Source of the DNA: Amycolatopsis thailandensis
GTDB taxonomy: Bacteria; Actinomycetota; Actinomycetes; Mycobacteriales; Pseudonocardiaceae
Reading direction: 5' to 3'
Assembly: GCF_002234405.1 (NCBI RefSeq)
Contig: NZ_NMQT01000002.1
Span: forward strand, 1-64,000
DNA length: 64,000 nt
In this document: piece by piece, positions 1-7,922 of the stretch
Position numbering within the stretch: position 1 is the first letter of the stretch
Layout: each line of letters begins with the position of its first letter
Notes under the pieces: generated by a model
The model's database searches: none
Told to the model about the DNA's origin: nothing
Seen by the model: only the letters and a program-made list of their open reading frames with translations
Made by a program: the position numbers and the translations under genes

Positions 1-43
1 GAAAGGCCCCTTCATGGCAAAATTTGCCATGAAGGGGCCTTTC
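1..43. repeat. long intergenic hairpin (family member 1)
   Basis: Near-perfect inverted repeat with arms 1-21 and 23-43 around one unpaired base. The arm contains AAGGCCCCTTCATGG. It lies 22 bases beyond the stop of the minus-strand glycosyltransferase gene, so it could end that transcript. It belongs to a set of at least five such hairpins here (see 11271, 15892, 28974, 42446) whose arms share the ATGAAGG/CCTTCAT theme. The window starts at its first base, so the element may be longer. Confidence 0.8.
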
Positions 44-65
44 ATCTCAAAAGGGGGAGACGGCC

Positions 66-974
66 TCAGTAGCGGTAGAACTTCTCCTTGCGGCCCTGGC
101 GCACCAGCTTGAGCCACTGCAAGAAAGCCTTCGGATCCCGCTTCACCCCGACGAAGTACAGCCCGAACCGCACCACTTCGAGCGCGCCGATCTTGCGCAT
201 TCCCGGCTGCGACAGCAGGTACCCGCGGTTGCGGTAGGTGTAGTAGCGCTTGACCTCGTTCTCCGGGTCCTGCGCGTGGAACCGGCCGCCCAGCATCGGC
301 TTGAACTCGTCCGAGCCGTCCGGGTGCAGGTACGCGGTCTTGAGCGACGTGCCGAACGGCAGCCCCGAACGCACCAGGCGCCGGTGCAGTTCGACCTCGT
401 CGCCGCGGAAGAACAGCCGCAGGTCCGGCACGCCGACGACGTCCAAAGTGGACGCGCGGAACAACGCGCCGTTCATCAGCGAGGCGATACCGGGCAGGAA
501 GTCGACGCCCAGTTCCGACGACGAACGTTTCCAGGTCAGCCCGCGCCGCAACGGGAACGCGAGCTTGTCCGGCGCGTCGATGTTGGACACCACGGGGGAG
601 ATCTCGGCCAGATCCCGCTTTTCGGCCTCGTCCAACAGGATCGCGAGGACGTTCTCGTCGGCGGGACGGCCGTCGTCGTCGGCCAGCCAGATCCAGTCCG
701 CGCCCAGCGAGAGCGCGTGCAGCATGCCGAGCGCGAACCCGCCCGCGCCACCGAGGTTGCGGTGCGAAGGCAGGTACGTGAAGGGGAGCGGGTAGCTCTC
801 GACGATGTCCCGCGCCGACTTGTCCGGCCCGTTGTCGACCACGACGAGGTGGTCGACCGGCCGCGTCTGCGCGGCGATCACCTTGAGCGAGTCCGCGAGC
901 AGTTCCCGCCGATGGCGCGTGACGACGACGCCGACGACGGCGCCTTCGGGCAACTGCCGGGTCTCGCTGGTCAT
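66..974 (-). CDS. glfT1: galactofuranosyltransferase GlfT1-like (GT2)
   Basis: Predicted 302-residue GT2 glycosyltransferase. GlfT1 in mycobacteria adds the first galactofuranose residues to the decaprenyl-linked linker of cell-wall galactan at the cytoplasmic face of the membrane. Seen: an N-terminal nucleotide-sugar fold (VVVTRHRRELL, VVDNG), the DDD metal/UDP motif in WLADDDGRP, and a GDEVELHRR motif typical of GT2 catalytic regions. Length is close to mycobacterial GlfT1. The start overlaps the wzt stop by 4 bp, and wzt and wzm lie directly upstream, matching my memory of mycobacterial wzt/glfT1/wzm clustering. The assignment rests on family motifs plus this neighbourhood; donor specificity is inferred. 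Confidence 0.82.
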   Translation of the reverse strand: MTSETRQLPEGAVVGVVVTRHRRELLADSLKVIAAQTRPVDHLVVVDNGPDKSARDIVESYPLPFTYLPSHRNLGGAGGFALGMLHALSLGADWIWLADDDGRPADENVLAILLDEAEKRDLAEISPVVSNIDAPDKLAFPLRRGLTWKRSSSELGVDFLPGIASLMNGALFRASTLDVVGVPDLRLFFRGDEVELHRRLVRSGLPFGTSLKTAYLHPDGSDEFKPMLGGRFHAQDPENEVKRYYTYRNRGYLLSQPGMRKIGALEVVRFGLYFVGVKRDPKAFLQWLKLVRQGRKEKFYRY

Positions 975-1801
975 CCTTGGCCGCCGTTCGTGAGCGCCAC
1001 TGCCTCGGGCTCGGGCTCGATGCCGAACCGCTCCAGTGTCTCCTGGCTCATGTTCTCGAACGGGTCGCGCCCCTTGTAGCCGGTGAGCACGTCACGCAGC
1101 GAACCGCGCTGTTTGACGTGTCCCTCGTCCATCCAGATCGCGGAATCGCAGAGCTCGAAGAGGAACTCGTCCGAGTGGCTGGCGAACACCAGGATGCCGG
1201 ACCGCTTCACCAGGTCCTTCAGCCGGTCCTTGGCCTTGTTGAGGAACGCCGCGTCGACCGCGCCGATGCCCTCGTCGAGGATCAGGATCTCCGGGTCGAT
1301 CGAGGTGACCACACCCAGCGCCAAGCGCACGCGCATACCGGTCGAGTACGTCCGCAGTGGCATCTGCAGGTAGTCGCCGAGTTCGGTGAACTCGGCGATG
1401 TCGTCGACGCGGGACTCCATCTGCTTCGCGGTCATCCCGAGGAACAGGCCGCGGATGATGATGTTCTCCATCCCCGAGATCTCCGGGTCCATGCCGATGC
1501 CCAGGTCGAAGACCGGTGCGATCTTGCCGGAGATCCTCGCCGAACCTCGGGTGGGCTCGTAGATGCCGGACAGCAGGCGCAGCAGGGTCGACTTCCCGGC
1601 ACCGTTGTGACCGACGAGGCCGACACGGTCACCTTCGCGGAGCTGGAGACTCACGTCATGCAGGGCCTCGATGATCGGCACCTTGCTCTCGGTGCCGATC
1701 TTGCCGCCGACCTTGCCCAGCACCTTCTTTTTCATGGAGCGGGTCTTCGCGTCGAAGATGGGGAAGTCGACGTAGGCGTTGTGCACATCAATGCTGACCA
1801 T
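971..1801 (-). CDS. wzt: ABC transporter ATP-binding protein, Wzt-like galactan exporter
   Basis: Predicted 276-residue ATPase subunit of a polysaccharide ABC exporter, likely flipping lipid-linked galactan. Seen: Walker A GHNGAGKS at 64-71, signature YSTGM at 152-156, Walker B LILDEG with D176/E177 and the switch histidine H209. The leading strand-rich segment and about 35 residues between the start and the core fold fit Wzt/TagH-type ATPases. There is no long C-terminal carbohydrate-binding domain, as in the mycobacterial Rv3781 type and unlike O-antigen Wzt of E. coli. It sits 3 bases downstream of the permease and overlaps glfT1 by 4 bp, so the three genes should be one transcript and complex. 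Confidence 0.87.
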   Translation of the reverse strand: MVSIDVHNAYVDFPIFDAKTRSMKKKVLGKVGGKIGTESKVPIIEALHDVSLQLREGDRVGLVGHNGAGKSTLLRLLSGIYEPTRGSARISGKIAPVFDLGIGMDPEISGMENIIIRGLFLGMTAKQMESRVDDIAEFTELGDYLQMPLRTYSTGMRVRLALGVVTSIDPEILILDEGIGAVDAAFLNKAKDRLKDLVKRSGILVFASHSDEFLFELCDSAIWMDEGHVKQRGSLRDVLTGYKGRDPFENMSQETLERFGIEPEPEAVALTNGGQG

Positions 1802-1804
1802 CTG

Positions 1805-2803
1805 TCACACCCAATAAGAGACGCGGGAACGGTAATTACGCATCGCGACCAGGGCGAGGCCCCAGCCGACGACTGTGATGCCGAGCACCACGTACCAGCT
1901 GTTGATGCTGACCGCTTGTCCGATCAGCGGCGCACGCACGATCTGGATGAAGTGGAAGAGCGGGTTGGCGTAGACGAACGGCAAGGCTCCCGAAATGCTG
2001 TCACGGGCACCGCCTGCCATCAGCTGGTCGATCGGCCACACGATCGGCGTCATGTAGAAGAGCAGCTGGATGAGCGAGTTGATCACCTGCGGGATGTCGC
2101 GGTAGCGAGTCGAGATGATGCCCAGGAGCAGGGTGACCCAGCCGGCGTTCAGTGCGAGCACCAGGATGCCGGGGATCGCGCTCAGTGAGTACCAGCCGAT
2201 GCCGGGGTGGCACAGGACCTGCCCGACGCATTCGCCGCTCATCGCATACGGCTGGTCCAGGCTGGTGAAGAAGATCGCGACCACGATGACGTAGACGATC
2301 AGGTTGTGCGCCAGCATCAGCGTCTGCCGCCACACCGTGCGGAGGACGTACACCGAGAGCGGGGCCGGGAGCTGTTTGATCAGCCCTTCGTTGGAGATGA
2401 AGGTCTCCATGCCCTCGGACAGGCAGCCGCTGATGAAGCCCCAGATGATGAAGCCGGTGCTGATGTAGGGCAGGAACGTCGCTGTCGGCAGAGCGAACAA
2501 CTGTGAATACAGCAGTCCGAGGCCCAGCGCGATGATGCCCTGGCTGATGGTGATCCAGAACGGGCCGATCACCGAGCGGCGATAACGCTGCTTGATGTCC
2601 TGCCAGCCGAGGTGTCCCCACAGCTCTTTGGCGGCGAACCCGGTCTTGATGTCGGCGAACGCGCGCGAGAAGGTCTTGCTGTCCGAAATCGGCGGAACCG
2701 AGGTCGGCGCAGCACCGTCGGCGGCGTGAACCGTGCTGGTGGCATGCACGGGAACGAGGGTACCGATGGAGCCGATGGTGCCTGGGCCACCCCGCCCGAC
2801 CAC
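1805..2803 (-). CDS. wzm: ABC-2 type permease, Wzm-like galactan exporter
   Basis: Predicted polysaccharide exporter permease of up to 332 residues. Seen: an amphipathic region with KELWGHLGWQDIKQRYRR, the conserved cytosolic motif before the first membrane helix of ABC-2 permeases, then about six hydrophobic helices ending in RNYRSRVSYWV. The listed GTG start has no ribosome-binding site and gives a low-complexity leader of about 40 residues, so a later start (such as GTG at 2749) is plausible. It partners the ATPase just downstream. It is transcribed away from the GT29 gene; only about 60 bases separate the two divergent starts, which must hold both promoters. Confidence 0.83.
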   Translation of the reverse strand: MVGRGGPGTIGSIGTLVPVHATSTVHAADGAAPTSVPPISDSKTFSRAFADIKTGFAAKELWGHLGWQDIKQRYRRSVIGPFWITISQGIIALGLGLLYSQLFALPTATFLPYISTGFIIWGFISGCLSEGMETFISNEGLIKQLPAPLSVYVLRTVWRQTLMLAHNLIVYVIVVAIFFTSLDQPYAMSGECVGQVLCHPGIGWYSLSAIPGILVLALNAGWVTLLLGIISTRYRDIPQVINSLIQLLFYMTPIVWPIDQLMAGGARDSISGALPFVYANPLFHFIQIVRAPLIGQAVSINSWYVVLGITVVGWGLALVAMRNYRSRVSYWV

Positions 2804-2863
2804 GGAAAGCTACCGACGGCTTCGCACTCGAATGCGGTGCGTGTCCTGGTATTTTCTGCCCTC

Positions 2864-3523
2864 ATGACTGCTGCACTCGGCGACGCGAGCCTGATGGTCA
2901 ATCTGCTCGCCGCATACGCCGACCGGCCGGAGCCCCGTTCGGTGGCCGTGGTCGGGAACCAGCCGCTTCCGCCGGACTCCCGGCGGGCGAAGGCCATCGA
3001 CGCCTGCGACCTGGTGATCCGGGTCAACGGCTTCGTCGTGGACGAACCGGGCGGACCCGAAGCCGTCGGCAGCCGGGTGCACGTCGTCGTGTTCAACCGC
3101 GCCGTCCGCGCCACCAAGCACGTCTTCCGTGACTACCGCAAACGGCTCTACCTGCTGGTCGAGCCGGGGCGGATGCACTGGGAGCCCGAAGACATCCCGG
3201 GCTGGTGGCCCGGTGACCTCGGTTACGTGCCAGTGCCGAACCGCGAGGTCGTCCTGCCGCTCTCGGACGCGCTCGGCCTGCCGAGCCGCGAGGAGGGCCT
3301 GTGGTCGACCACCGGGACGCTCGCCGCCTGGATCGCGCGCACGTCTTTCCCGCACGCCAACCTGGTCCTGTCCGGGTTCTCGTTCATCGACGACCCGGCC
3401 CAGACCCACTGGGAGCACGCCGCCGGCGACTCCTGCATCGTCGGACCCGAGCACCGGATCGCCGCCGAGGGCAGGCTGCTCGACTCCTGGACGAAGACCG
3501 GCGAAACCGAACTCCTGCGCTGA
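2864..3523 (+). CDS. GT29 sialyltransferase-like glycosyltransferase, candidate pseudaminyltransferase
   Basis: 219-residue protein from ATG 2864; the frame is open upstream but without a better start. It carries all the sialyl-motifs of family GT29: motif L at about 26-60 (VAVVGNQP, then AIDACDLVIRVNGF), motif S at about 147-172 (STTGTLAAW ... VLSGFSF), motif III THWEH at 181-185, and motif VS as H197-x4-E202. GT29 enzymes transfer a nonulosonic acid from its CMP-sugar using the VS histidine as base. It heads a plus-strand operon with a coiled-coil gene, pseH and pseI, so CMP-pseudaminic acid is the likely donor. The acceptor is unknown; galactan or a teichoic-type polymer is a guess. GT29 is best known from animals, so a compact bacterial version is notable. 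Confidence 0.75.
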   Translation: MTAALGDASLMVNLLAAYADRPEPRSVAVVGNQPLPPDSRRAKAIDACDLVIRVNGFVVDEPGGPEAVGSRVHVVVFNRAVRATKHVFRDYRKRLYLLVEPGRMHWEPEDIPGWWPGDLGYVPVPNREVVLPLSDALGLPSREEGLWSTTGTLAAWIARTSFPHANLVLSGFSFIDDPAQTHWEHAAGDSCIVGPEHRIAAEGRLLDSWTKTGETELLR

Positions 3524-3557
3524 ATCGCAGCCAGCTCACCCCGAGAAGGAACCACCC

Positions 3558-3992
3558 ATGGCAGTGCAGAAACTCCGCAGCGGCGTGATCAGCCGGATCG
3601 CCAGGCTCATCGACTTCCGGATCGACGAGCGGCTCCGCGACCTCAACGGCCGCGTCAACGACCTCGAACACGCCACCGCGGACCACCGCCGTCGGCTCGA
3701 CGGCGCCGAGGGAGGCCTCGAGCACGCGCGCGGCGACCTGCGCTGGACCCGCGCCGAGCTGGACCGCCTGATCCCGAGCGTCGCGGCCCAGGAGGCCCAG
3801 CTGGAGGACCTGCGCGAGTCGCTGTCGCTGCCGGCGCACGCAGACAAGCCCGAACTGGCCGAGGCGCGCAGCCTGATCCAGGAGATCCAGCGCCAGCACG
3901 CCCAGATCCGGGTCCGGCTCGCCGGGATCGCCCGGTACGAGGACCGGCTGCGCCGTCTCGAAGAGACCATCACCGTCCCGGCAGGCGAATGA
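3558..3992 (+). CDS. coiled-coil protein in the pseudaminic acid operon
   Basis: 144 residues from ATG 3558, preceded by GAGAAGGAA as ribosome-binding site. The same frame is open further upstream, but that part is a shadow of the GT29 gene. The sequence is almost wholly charged heptads (ARLIDFRIDERLRDLNGRV, then repeated E/R/L-rich stretches), predicting a long coiled coil. There is no signal peptide or membrane helix. It overlaps pseH by 4 bp (ATGA), so it is translated with the pathway. Function unknown; it could hold glycosyltransferase or synthase subunits together or scaffold them at the membrane. No catalytic motif is seen. Confidence 0.7.
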   Translation: MAVQKLRSGVISRIARLIDFRIDERLRDLNGRVNDLEHATADHRRRLDGAEGGLEHARGDLRWTRAELDRLIPSVAAQEAQLEDLRESLSLPAHADKPELAEARSLIQEIQRQHAQIRVRLAGIARYEDRLRRLEETITVPAGE

Positions 3993-4507
3993 CCGGCCTG
4001 CTGGTCGAAGCCGGGGAAGACGATCTCGACCGGATCCGGCGGTGGCGCAACCACCCGTCGGTCCGCCGGGTCAGTTTCACCACGCACGAGATCGGTGCCG
4101 AAGAACACCGTCGCTGGTTCGACGCGGTCCGGGCCGACCCGAGCCGTCGCGTGCTCGTCTACCGGCACGGTGGCGTGCCCGCCGGTGTCGTGCTGTTCAG
4201 CGACATCGACGTCGAGGCCGGTAGTGCGGAATGGCACTTCTACCTGGACGTCGAGGGGCTCGGCAGGGACACCCTCCCCGCCTGGCTGAAGCTGGAGGGC
4301 GCGGCCGTCGACTACGGCTTCGACGTTCTCGGCCTGAACCTGCTGGGTGGCGCGACGCTCGCGGACAACCGGCAGGTCCTGCAACTGCACAAGCGATTCG
4401 GCTTCACCGAAACACGCAGGTATGTTCGAGAGGTCGACGGCGAGCCGCGCGAGGTCGTCTGGACCGAATTGCGCGCCGCCGACCGCCGGACCAGGAAGAA
4501 GAGGTAG
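3989..4507 (+). CDS. pseH: GNAT N-acetyltransferase, PseH-like
   Basis: 172-residue GNAT-fold acetyltransferase. PseH uses acetyl-CoA to acetylate the 4-amino group of UDP-4-amino-4,6-dideoxy-AltNAc, step 3 of pseudaminic acid synthesis. Seen: N-terminal DLDRIRRWRNHPSVRR as in RimJ/PseH-type GNATs, central beta strands with AEWHFYLD, and the C-terminal LADNRQVLQLHKRFGF where the family has the N-x-x-x-x-x-x-Y/H-x-x-x-GF signature. The start codon overlaps the coiled-coil gene stop and the stop lies 10 bases before pseI. The family assignment is firm; substrate is inferred from the six-enzyme context. Confidence 0.8.
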   Translation: MTGLLVEAGEDDLDRIRRWRNHPSVRRVSFTTHEIGAEEHRRWFDAVRADPSRRVLVYRHGGVPAGVVLFSDIDVEAGSAEWHFYLDVEGLGRDTLPAWLKLEGAAVDYGFDVLGLNLLGGATLADNRQVLQLHKRFGFTETRRYVREVDGEPREVVWTELRAADRRTRKKR

Positions 4508-4517
4508 TCCCACCCCG

Positions 4518-5573
4518 ATGACCGCCAGCGAGGTGCGCATCGGCGCACATGTCCTCTCGGCGGCGCACCCGCCGTTCGTGATCGCCGAAATGTCCGGTAA
4601 CCACAACGGTGATCTCGGCCGGGCGCTGGAGATCGTCGACGCGATCGCCGGAACGGGCGCGCAGGCGGTCAAACTCCAGACCTACCGGCCGGACACGATC
4701 ACCATCGACGTGGACACGCCGGACTTCCGGATCGGCGACTCACATTCGCTGTGGGGCGGCGAGAACCTCTACAAGCTTTACGAGCGCGCCCACACACCGT
4801 GGGAGTGGCACGAGCCGCTGTTCGAGCGTGCCCGCGCCCGCGGTCTCGAGATCTTTTCCAGCCCGTTCGACCCCACCGCCGTCGACCTGCTGGAGTCGCT
4901 GGACGCGCCCGCGTACAAGATCGCGTCGTCGGAGATCGTCGACCTGCCGCTGATCGAACTGTGCGCGAAGACCGGCAAACCGCTGATCATCTCGACCGGG
5001 ATGGCCAGTGTCGCCGAGATCGACGCGGCGGTCCGGACAGCGCGCGAGGCTGGCAACGAGCAGATCGTCGTGCTCGGCTGCACGGCCAGCTACCCGGCGT
5101 CGCCCGCCGAGAGCAACCTGCGTGGCCTGCCCGTCCTGGCGGGCGTGACCGGGACACTCGTCGGCCTGTCCGACCACACGCCCGGCATCGGCGCCCCGCT
5201 CGCCGCCGTCGCGCTCGGCGCCGTCGCCATCGAAAAGCACGTGACGCTGGCCAGGAACGACGGCGGCGTCGACTCGGAATTCTCGCTGGAGCCCGCCGAA
5301 CTGGCCGCGTTGGTGACCGAGTCACATCGCGCGTGGGAGGCGCTGGGCGCCGCGGTGATCGGGCCGCGTGCGAGCGAGAAGGAAGGCCTGCGGTTCCGGC
5401 GCTCCCTTTACGTCGTCGAGGACGTGCGCGCCGGGGACACGGTGACGCGGGAGAACGTCCGGTCGATCCGGCCCGCCGGCGGTCTGGCGCCCGCCGAGAT
5501 CGTGAACGTGCTCGGCCGCACGTTCGCCTCCGACGTCCCGAAGGGCACCGCGCTCACCTGGGGACTGATCTAA
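4518..5573 (+). CDS. pseI: pseudaminic acid synthase PseI (NeuB family)
   Basis: 351-residue NeuB-family synthase from ATG 4518. It condenses phosphoenolpyruvate with 2,4-diacetamido-2,4,6-trideoxy-L-altrose to make pseudaminic acid. Seen: the NeuB barrel with FVIAEMSGNHNG near residue 20, VKLQTY, YKIASSEI, ISTGMAS, EKHVTL, and a C-terminal SAF (antifreeze-like) domain with RRSLYVVEDVRAGD. The GGENLYKLYERAHTPWEW segment resembles PseI more than NeuB or LegI. The barrel and SAF domain are both complete. It follows pseH by 10 bases and is the last pse gene on this transcript before the split SUKH gene. Confidence 0.88.
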   Translation: MTASEVRIGAHVLSAAHPPFVIAEMSGNHNGDLGRALEIVDAIAGTGAQAVKLQTYRPDTITIDVDTPDFRIGDSHSLWGGENLYKLYERAHTPWEWHEPLFERARARGLEIFSSPFDPTAVDLLESLDAPAYKIASSEIVDLPLIELCAKTGKPLIISTGMASVAEIDAAVRTAREAGNEQIVVLGCTASYPASPAESNLRGLPVLAGVTGTLVGLSDHTPGIGAPLAAVALGAVAIEKHVTLARNDGGVDSEFSLEPAELAALVTESHRAWEALGAAVIGPRASEKEGLRFRRSLYVVEDVRAGDTVTRENVRSIRPAGGLAPAEIVNVLGRTFASDVPKGTALTWGLI

Positions 5574-5607
5574 CGGAATTGTCGGGGTGGGCCGGCACCA
5601 TCGCGCG

Positions 5608-6000
5608 GTGACCATCTCGTTCGCCGAACTGCTCGGCCCACCGCCTCCCGATCCGATCCCCGTCGACTGGCCCGGTGTCGAAGCCTGGCTTGGGCTGCGC
5701 CTGCCGAGTTCCTACAAGGCCTTGGTCGACGTCTATGGCCCGGTGTTCGTCGGCGGGCGTCTCTGGCTGAAAGCTCCCGTCGCCCGTGACGATCGCTTCG
5801 ACTACGCGGGCGAACTCGCTCACTCGCACAAGCTCTGCGGCGCGCTGTCGATGGATCTTCCCATCGACGACAGGCCCAGATTCCATCCGAAGCCGGGTGG
5901 TCTGCTCGTCTGGGGAAGCACCACTTTCTCGGAGCATTTGTTCTGGGATACCGGCGCTTCGGACGATCCCGAGCACTGGCCGGTCGTGGTCTTCGGGTAG
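5608..6000 (+). CDS. SUKH (SMI1/KNR4) protein, N-terminal piece of a split gene
   Basis: About 130 residues from GTG 5608 (GTG 5587 also possible), ending at TAG 5998-6000. Seen: SUKH-domain features WPGVEAWLGLRLPSSYKAL, GGLLVWGSTT and PEHWPVVVFG. The domain stops just after its last core strand. The frame then continues in phase beyond the TAG into the SUKH sequence at 6037, which supplies the missing terminal helix (NPWFDLEMPFEEALIAIV). So this is probably half of one two-domain gene. SUKH proteins are commonly immunity proteins of polymorphic toxins; no toxin gene is adjacent. It interrupts an otherwise tight pse cluster. Confidence 0.6.
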   Translation: MTISFAELLGPPPPDPIPVDWPGVEAWLGLRLPSSYKALVDVYGPVFVGGRLWLKAPVARDDRFDYAGELAHSHKLCGALSMDLPIDDRPRFHPKPGGLLVWGSTTFSEHLFWDTGASDDPEHWPVVVFG

Positions 6001-6036
6001 AGAGCGCTCGAGCGGGGAAAGAACCCTTGGTTCGAC

Positions 6037-6792
6037 TTGGAAATGCCCTTCGAGGAGGCGCTGATCGCCATCGTCCGGACCGGAGTCCGGCTCTCCGATG
6101 CCACCTTGGGGCCATTGGCGCCGACGGTCGAACGGCGCTCCGACTATCTGAAGGCCCGTTCCTGGGCCGTGCCACCACCTCCTGGACCGAAGCCCGCTCC
6201 GGATCCGCGAAGGCTCGCCGCGTTCACCCAAGGGACCGGGTTGGACGCCTTGTGTGAGTTGGTTCCTCCTCCGGAGGCGCCCTACCTCGGCGAGGGTTCG
6301 TGGGACGAACTCTTCGAGCGGCTGGGCACGCGGTTGCCCACCGAGTTCGTCGCCTTGATGGAGCGATACGGCTACGGACTTTTCGCCGATTGGCTCCACT
6401 TTCCAGCGCCTCTTCGCTCGGACCATCGTGGATTGGCCAAGGCGGTGGAGGAGTCGTTGTACAACTATCGCGACCTTCGTGACGACTTCCCCGACTATCA
6501 GCCGCTCGCGGTGTGGCCGGAACCTGGCGGGTTCCTTCCCGTCGTCGACACCCAGGGTGGTGACGAAATCGGGTGGCTCACGATCGGCGAGCCGGACGAG
6601 TGGCCGGTCATCGTCTACCCACGCCACAACGACCAAGGGCCGCCACTCGACGGACGGCTCACCGATCTCATCCTCGAGTGGCTTCGCGGGAACTTCACCA
6701 CGGACGGCTTCGTCAGGCTGTTCGTGGATGAAGACGATCCCTTCGAAACGATTCGTTTCGAAGGGATGAGCCCCGCCCCCGAGCAGGTCTAG
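6037..6792 (+). CDS. SUKH (SMI1/KNR4) protein, C-terminal piece of a split gene
   Basis: 251 residues from TTG 6037 (ATG at 6043). The first 25 or so residues complete the first SUKH domain broken at 5998. After a proline-rich linker (PPPPGPKPAPDPRR), a second full SUKH domain follows: LPTEFVALMERYG, WPEPGGFLPVVDT, DEWPVIVYPRH, DLILEWLRG. Frame and internal similarity show that TAG 5998 lies inside the first of two repeats. No ribosome-binding site precedes 6037, so this part may be untranslated unless the stop is read through. It ends convergently, overlapping the pseC stop by 4 bp. Confidence 0.55.
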   Translation: MEMPFEEALIAIVRTGVRLSDATLGPLAPTVERRSDYLKARSWAVPPPPGPKPAPDPRRLAAFTQGTGLDALCELVPPPEAPYLGEGSWDELFERLGTRLPTEFVALMERYGYGLFADWLHFPAPLRSDHRGLAKAVEESLYNYRDLRDDFPDYQPLAVWPEPGGFLPVVDTQGGDEIGWLTIGEPDEWPVIVYPRHNDQGPPLDGRLTDLILEWLRGNFTTDGFVRLFVDEDDPFETIRFEGMSPAPEQV

Positions 6793-7922
6793 CCGAAGAA
6801 GCCGTGGACCTCGTCGATGACGCGGTCCGCGTCGGCGTCGGTCAACGCCGGGAACAGCGGCAGCGAAATTTCCTGGCTGTAGTACAGCTCCGCGTTCGGG
6901 CACATCCCGCGCTGGTACCCGAGGTCCTCGAACACCGGGTGCCAGTACGCGGGAATGTAGTTGACCTGCACGCCGATTCCCTTGGCGCGCAGGTGATCGA
7001 ACAGCGCGCGGCGACGTCCTTCGAGGACTCGAAGCGGGTACAGGTGCCAAACCGGGTCCGCGCCGTCGCGTACGGCGGGAGTCAGTATGCCGTCCAAAGA
7101 GGACAGTGCGGCGGTGTAACGAGCGTGGATCTCCGCGCGCCGCTTCTTGAACTCGGCGAGTCGACGGAGCTGGCTGCTTCCCAAGGCGCACAACACATCC
7201 GGCAGCCGGTAGTTGAGGCCGAACCCGTGCACTTCCTGGTGCCACGCGCCTTCGTCCGGATACCGCTGCGCGGCTTTGTCCCGCACCAGTCCGTGGTTGC
7301 GGAAATCTCGAGCCCGCGCCAGCAGCTCGTCCGAACCGGCGACCACCGCGCCACCTTCGGCCGTGGTGAGGTTCTTGGTGGGGAAGAAGGAGAACGTGGT
7401 GAGGTCGGCGAGTGAGCCGACCGGCCTGCCCTGCCAGCTTCCGCCGACGGAATGCGCCGCGTCCTCCAGGAGCAGCGCGCCGTTGTCGCGCGCGATACGG
7501 CCGAGTTCGTCCAGCTCCGCCGGGTGACCGGCGTAGTCCACGGCCGCGACGACCTTGGTCCGCGGCGTGACGGCCGCCGAAGCCGCCGCCGGATCGAGGT
7601 TGCCGGTGTCCGCTTCGACGTCGGCGAAAACGACCTTGCCGCCGAGCAGCGCGGCCGTCGCGGCGGTGGCGACGAACGTCATCGGCGAGGTGACGACCTC
7701 GTCCCCGGGGCCGATCCCGGCTGCCGCGTACGCGACGTGCAGCGCGGCCGTGCCCGAGGTGACGGCTACCGCGGGCGTGCCGCCGGTGTGCTCGGCGAGG
7801 TCGGACTCGAAGCGCGTGACGGCGGGACCGGTCGTCAGCCAGTCGCCGCGCAGCACCTCGGTGACCGCGGCGATGTCGTCGTCCGAAACCGACTGGCGGC
7901 CGTAGGGGAGGAAGTCAGCCAT
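6789..7922 (-). CDS. pseC: PseC-like UDP-4-amino-4,6-dideoxy-AltNAc transaminase
   Basis: 377-residue DegT/DnrJ/EryC1/StrS-family PLP aminotransferase, step 2 of the pathway, moving an amino group onto C4 of the keto sugar from PseB. Seen: VTSGTAALHVAY binding the PLP phosphate, LLEDAAHSVG with the pyridine-binding Asp, FFPTKNLTTAEGG with Schiff-base lysine K183, and the C-terminal LPLFPALTDADADRV motif. The N-terminus MADFLPYGRQSVSDDDIAAV is typical of PseC. Its start overlaps the pseB stop by 8 bp, so the two are one minus-strand unit. Confidence 0.87.
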   Translation of the reverse strand: MADFLPYGRQSVSDDDIAAVTEVLRGDWLTTGPAVTRFESDLAEHTGGTPAVAVTSGTAALHVAYAAAGIGPGDEVVTSPMTFVATAATAALLGGKVVFADVEADTGNLDPAAASAAVTPRTKVVAAVDYAGHPAELDELGRIARDNGALLLEDAAHSVGGSWQGRPVGSLADLTTFSFFPTKNLTTAEGGAVVAGSDELLARARDFRNHGLVRDKAAQRYPDEGAWHQEVHGFGLNYRLPDVLCALGSSQLRRLAEFKKRRAEIHARYTAALSSLDGILTPAVRDGADPVWHLYPLRVLEGRRRALFDHLRAKGIGVQVNYIPAYWHPVFEDLGYQRGMCPNAELYYSQEISLPLFPALTDADADRVIDEVHGFFG

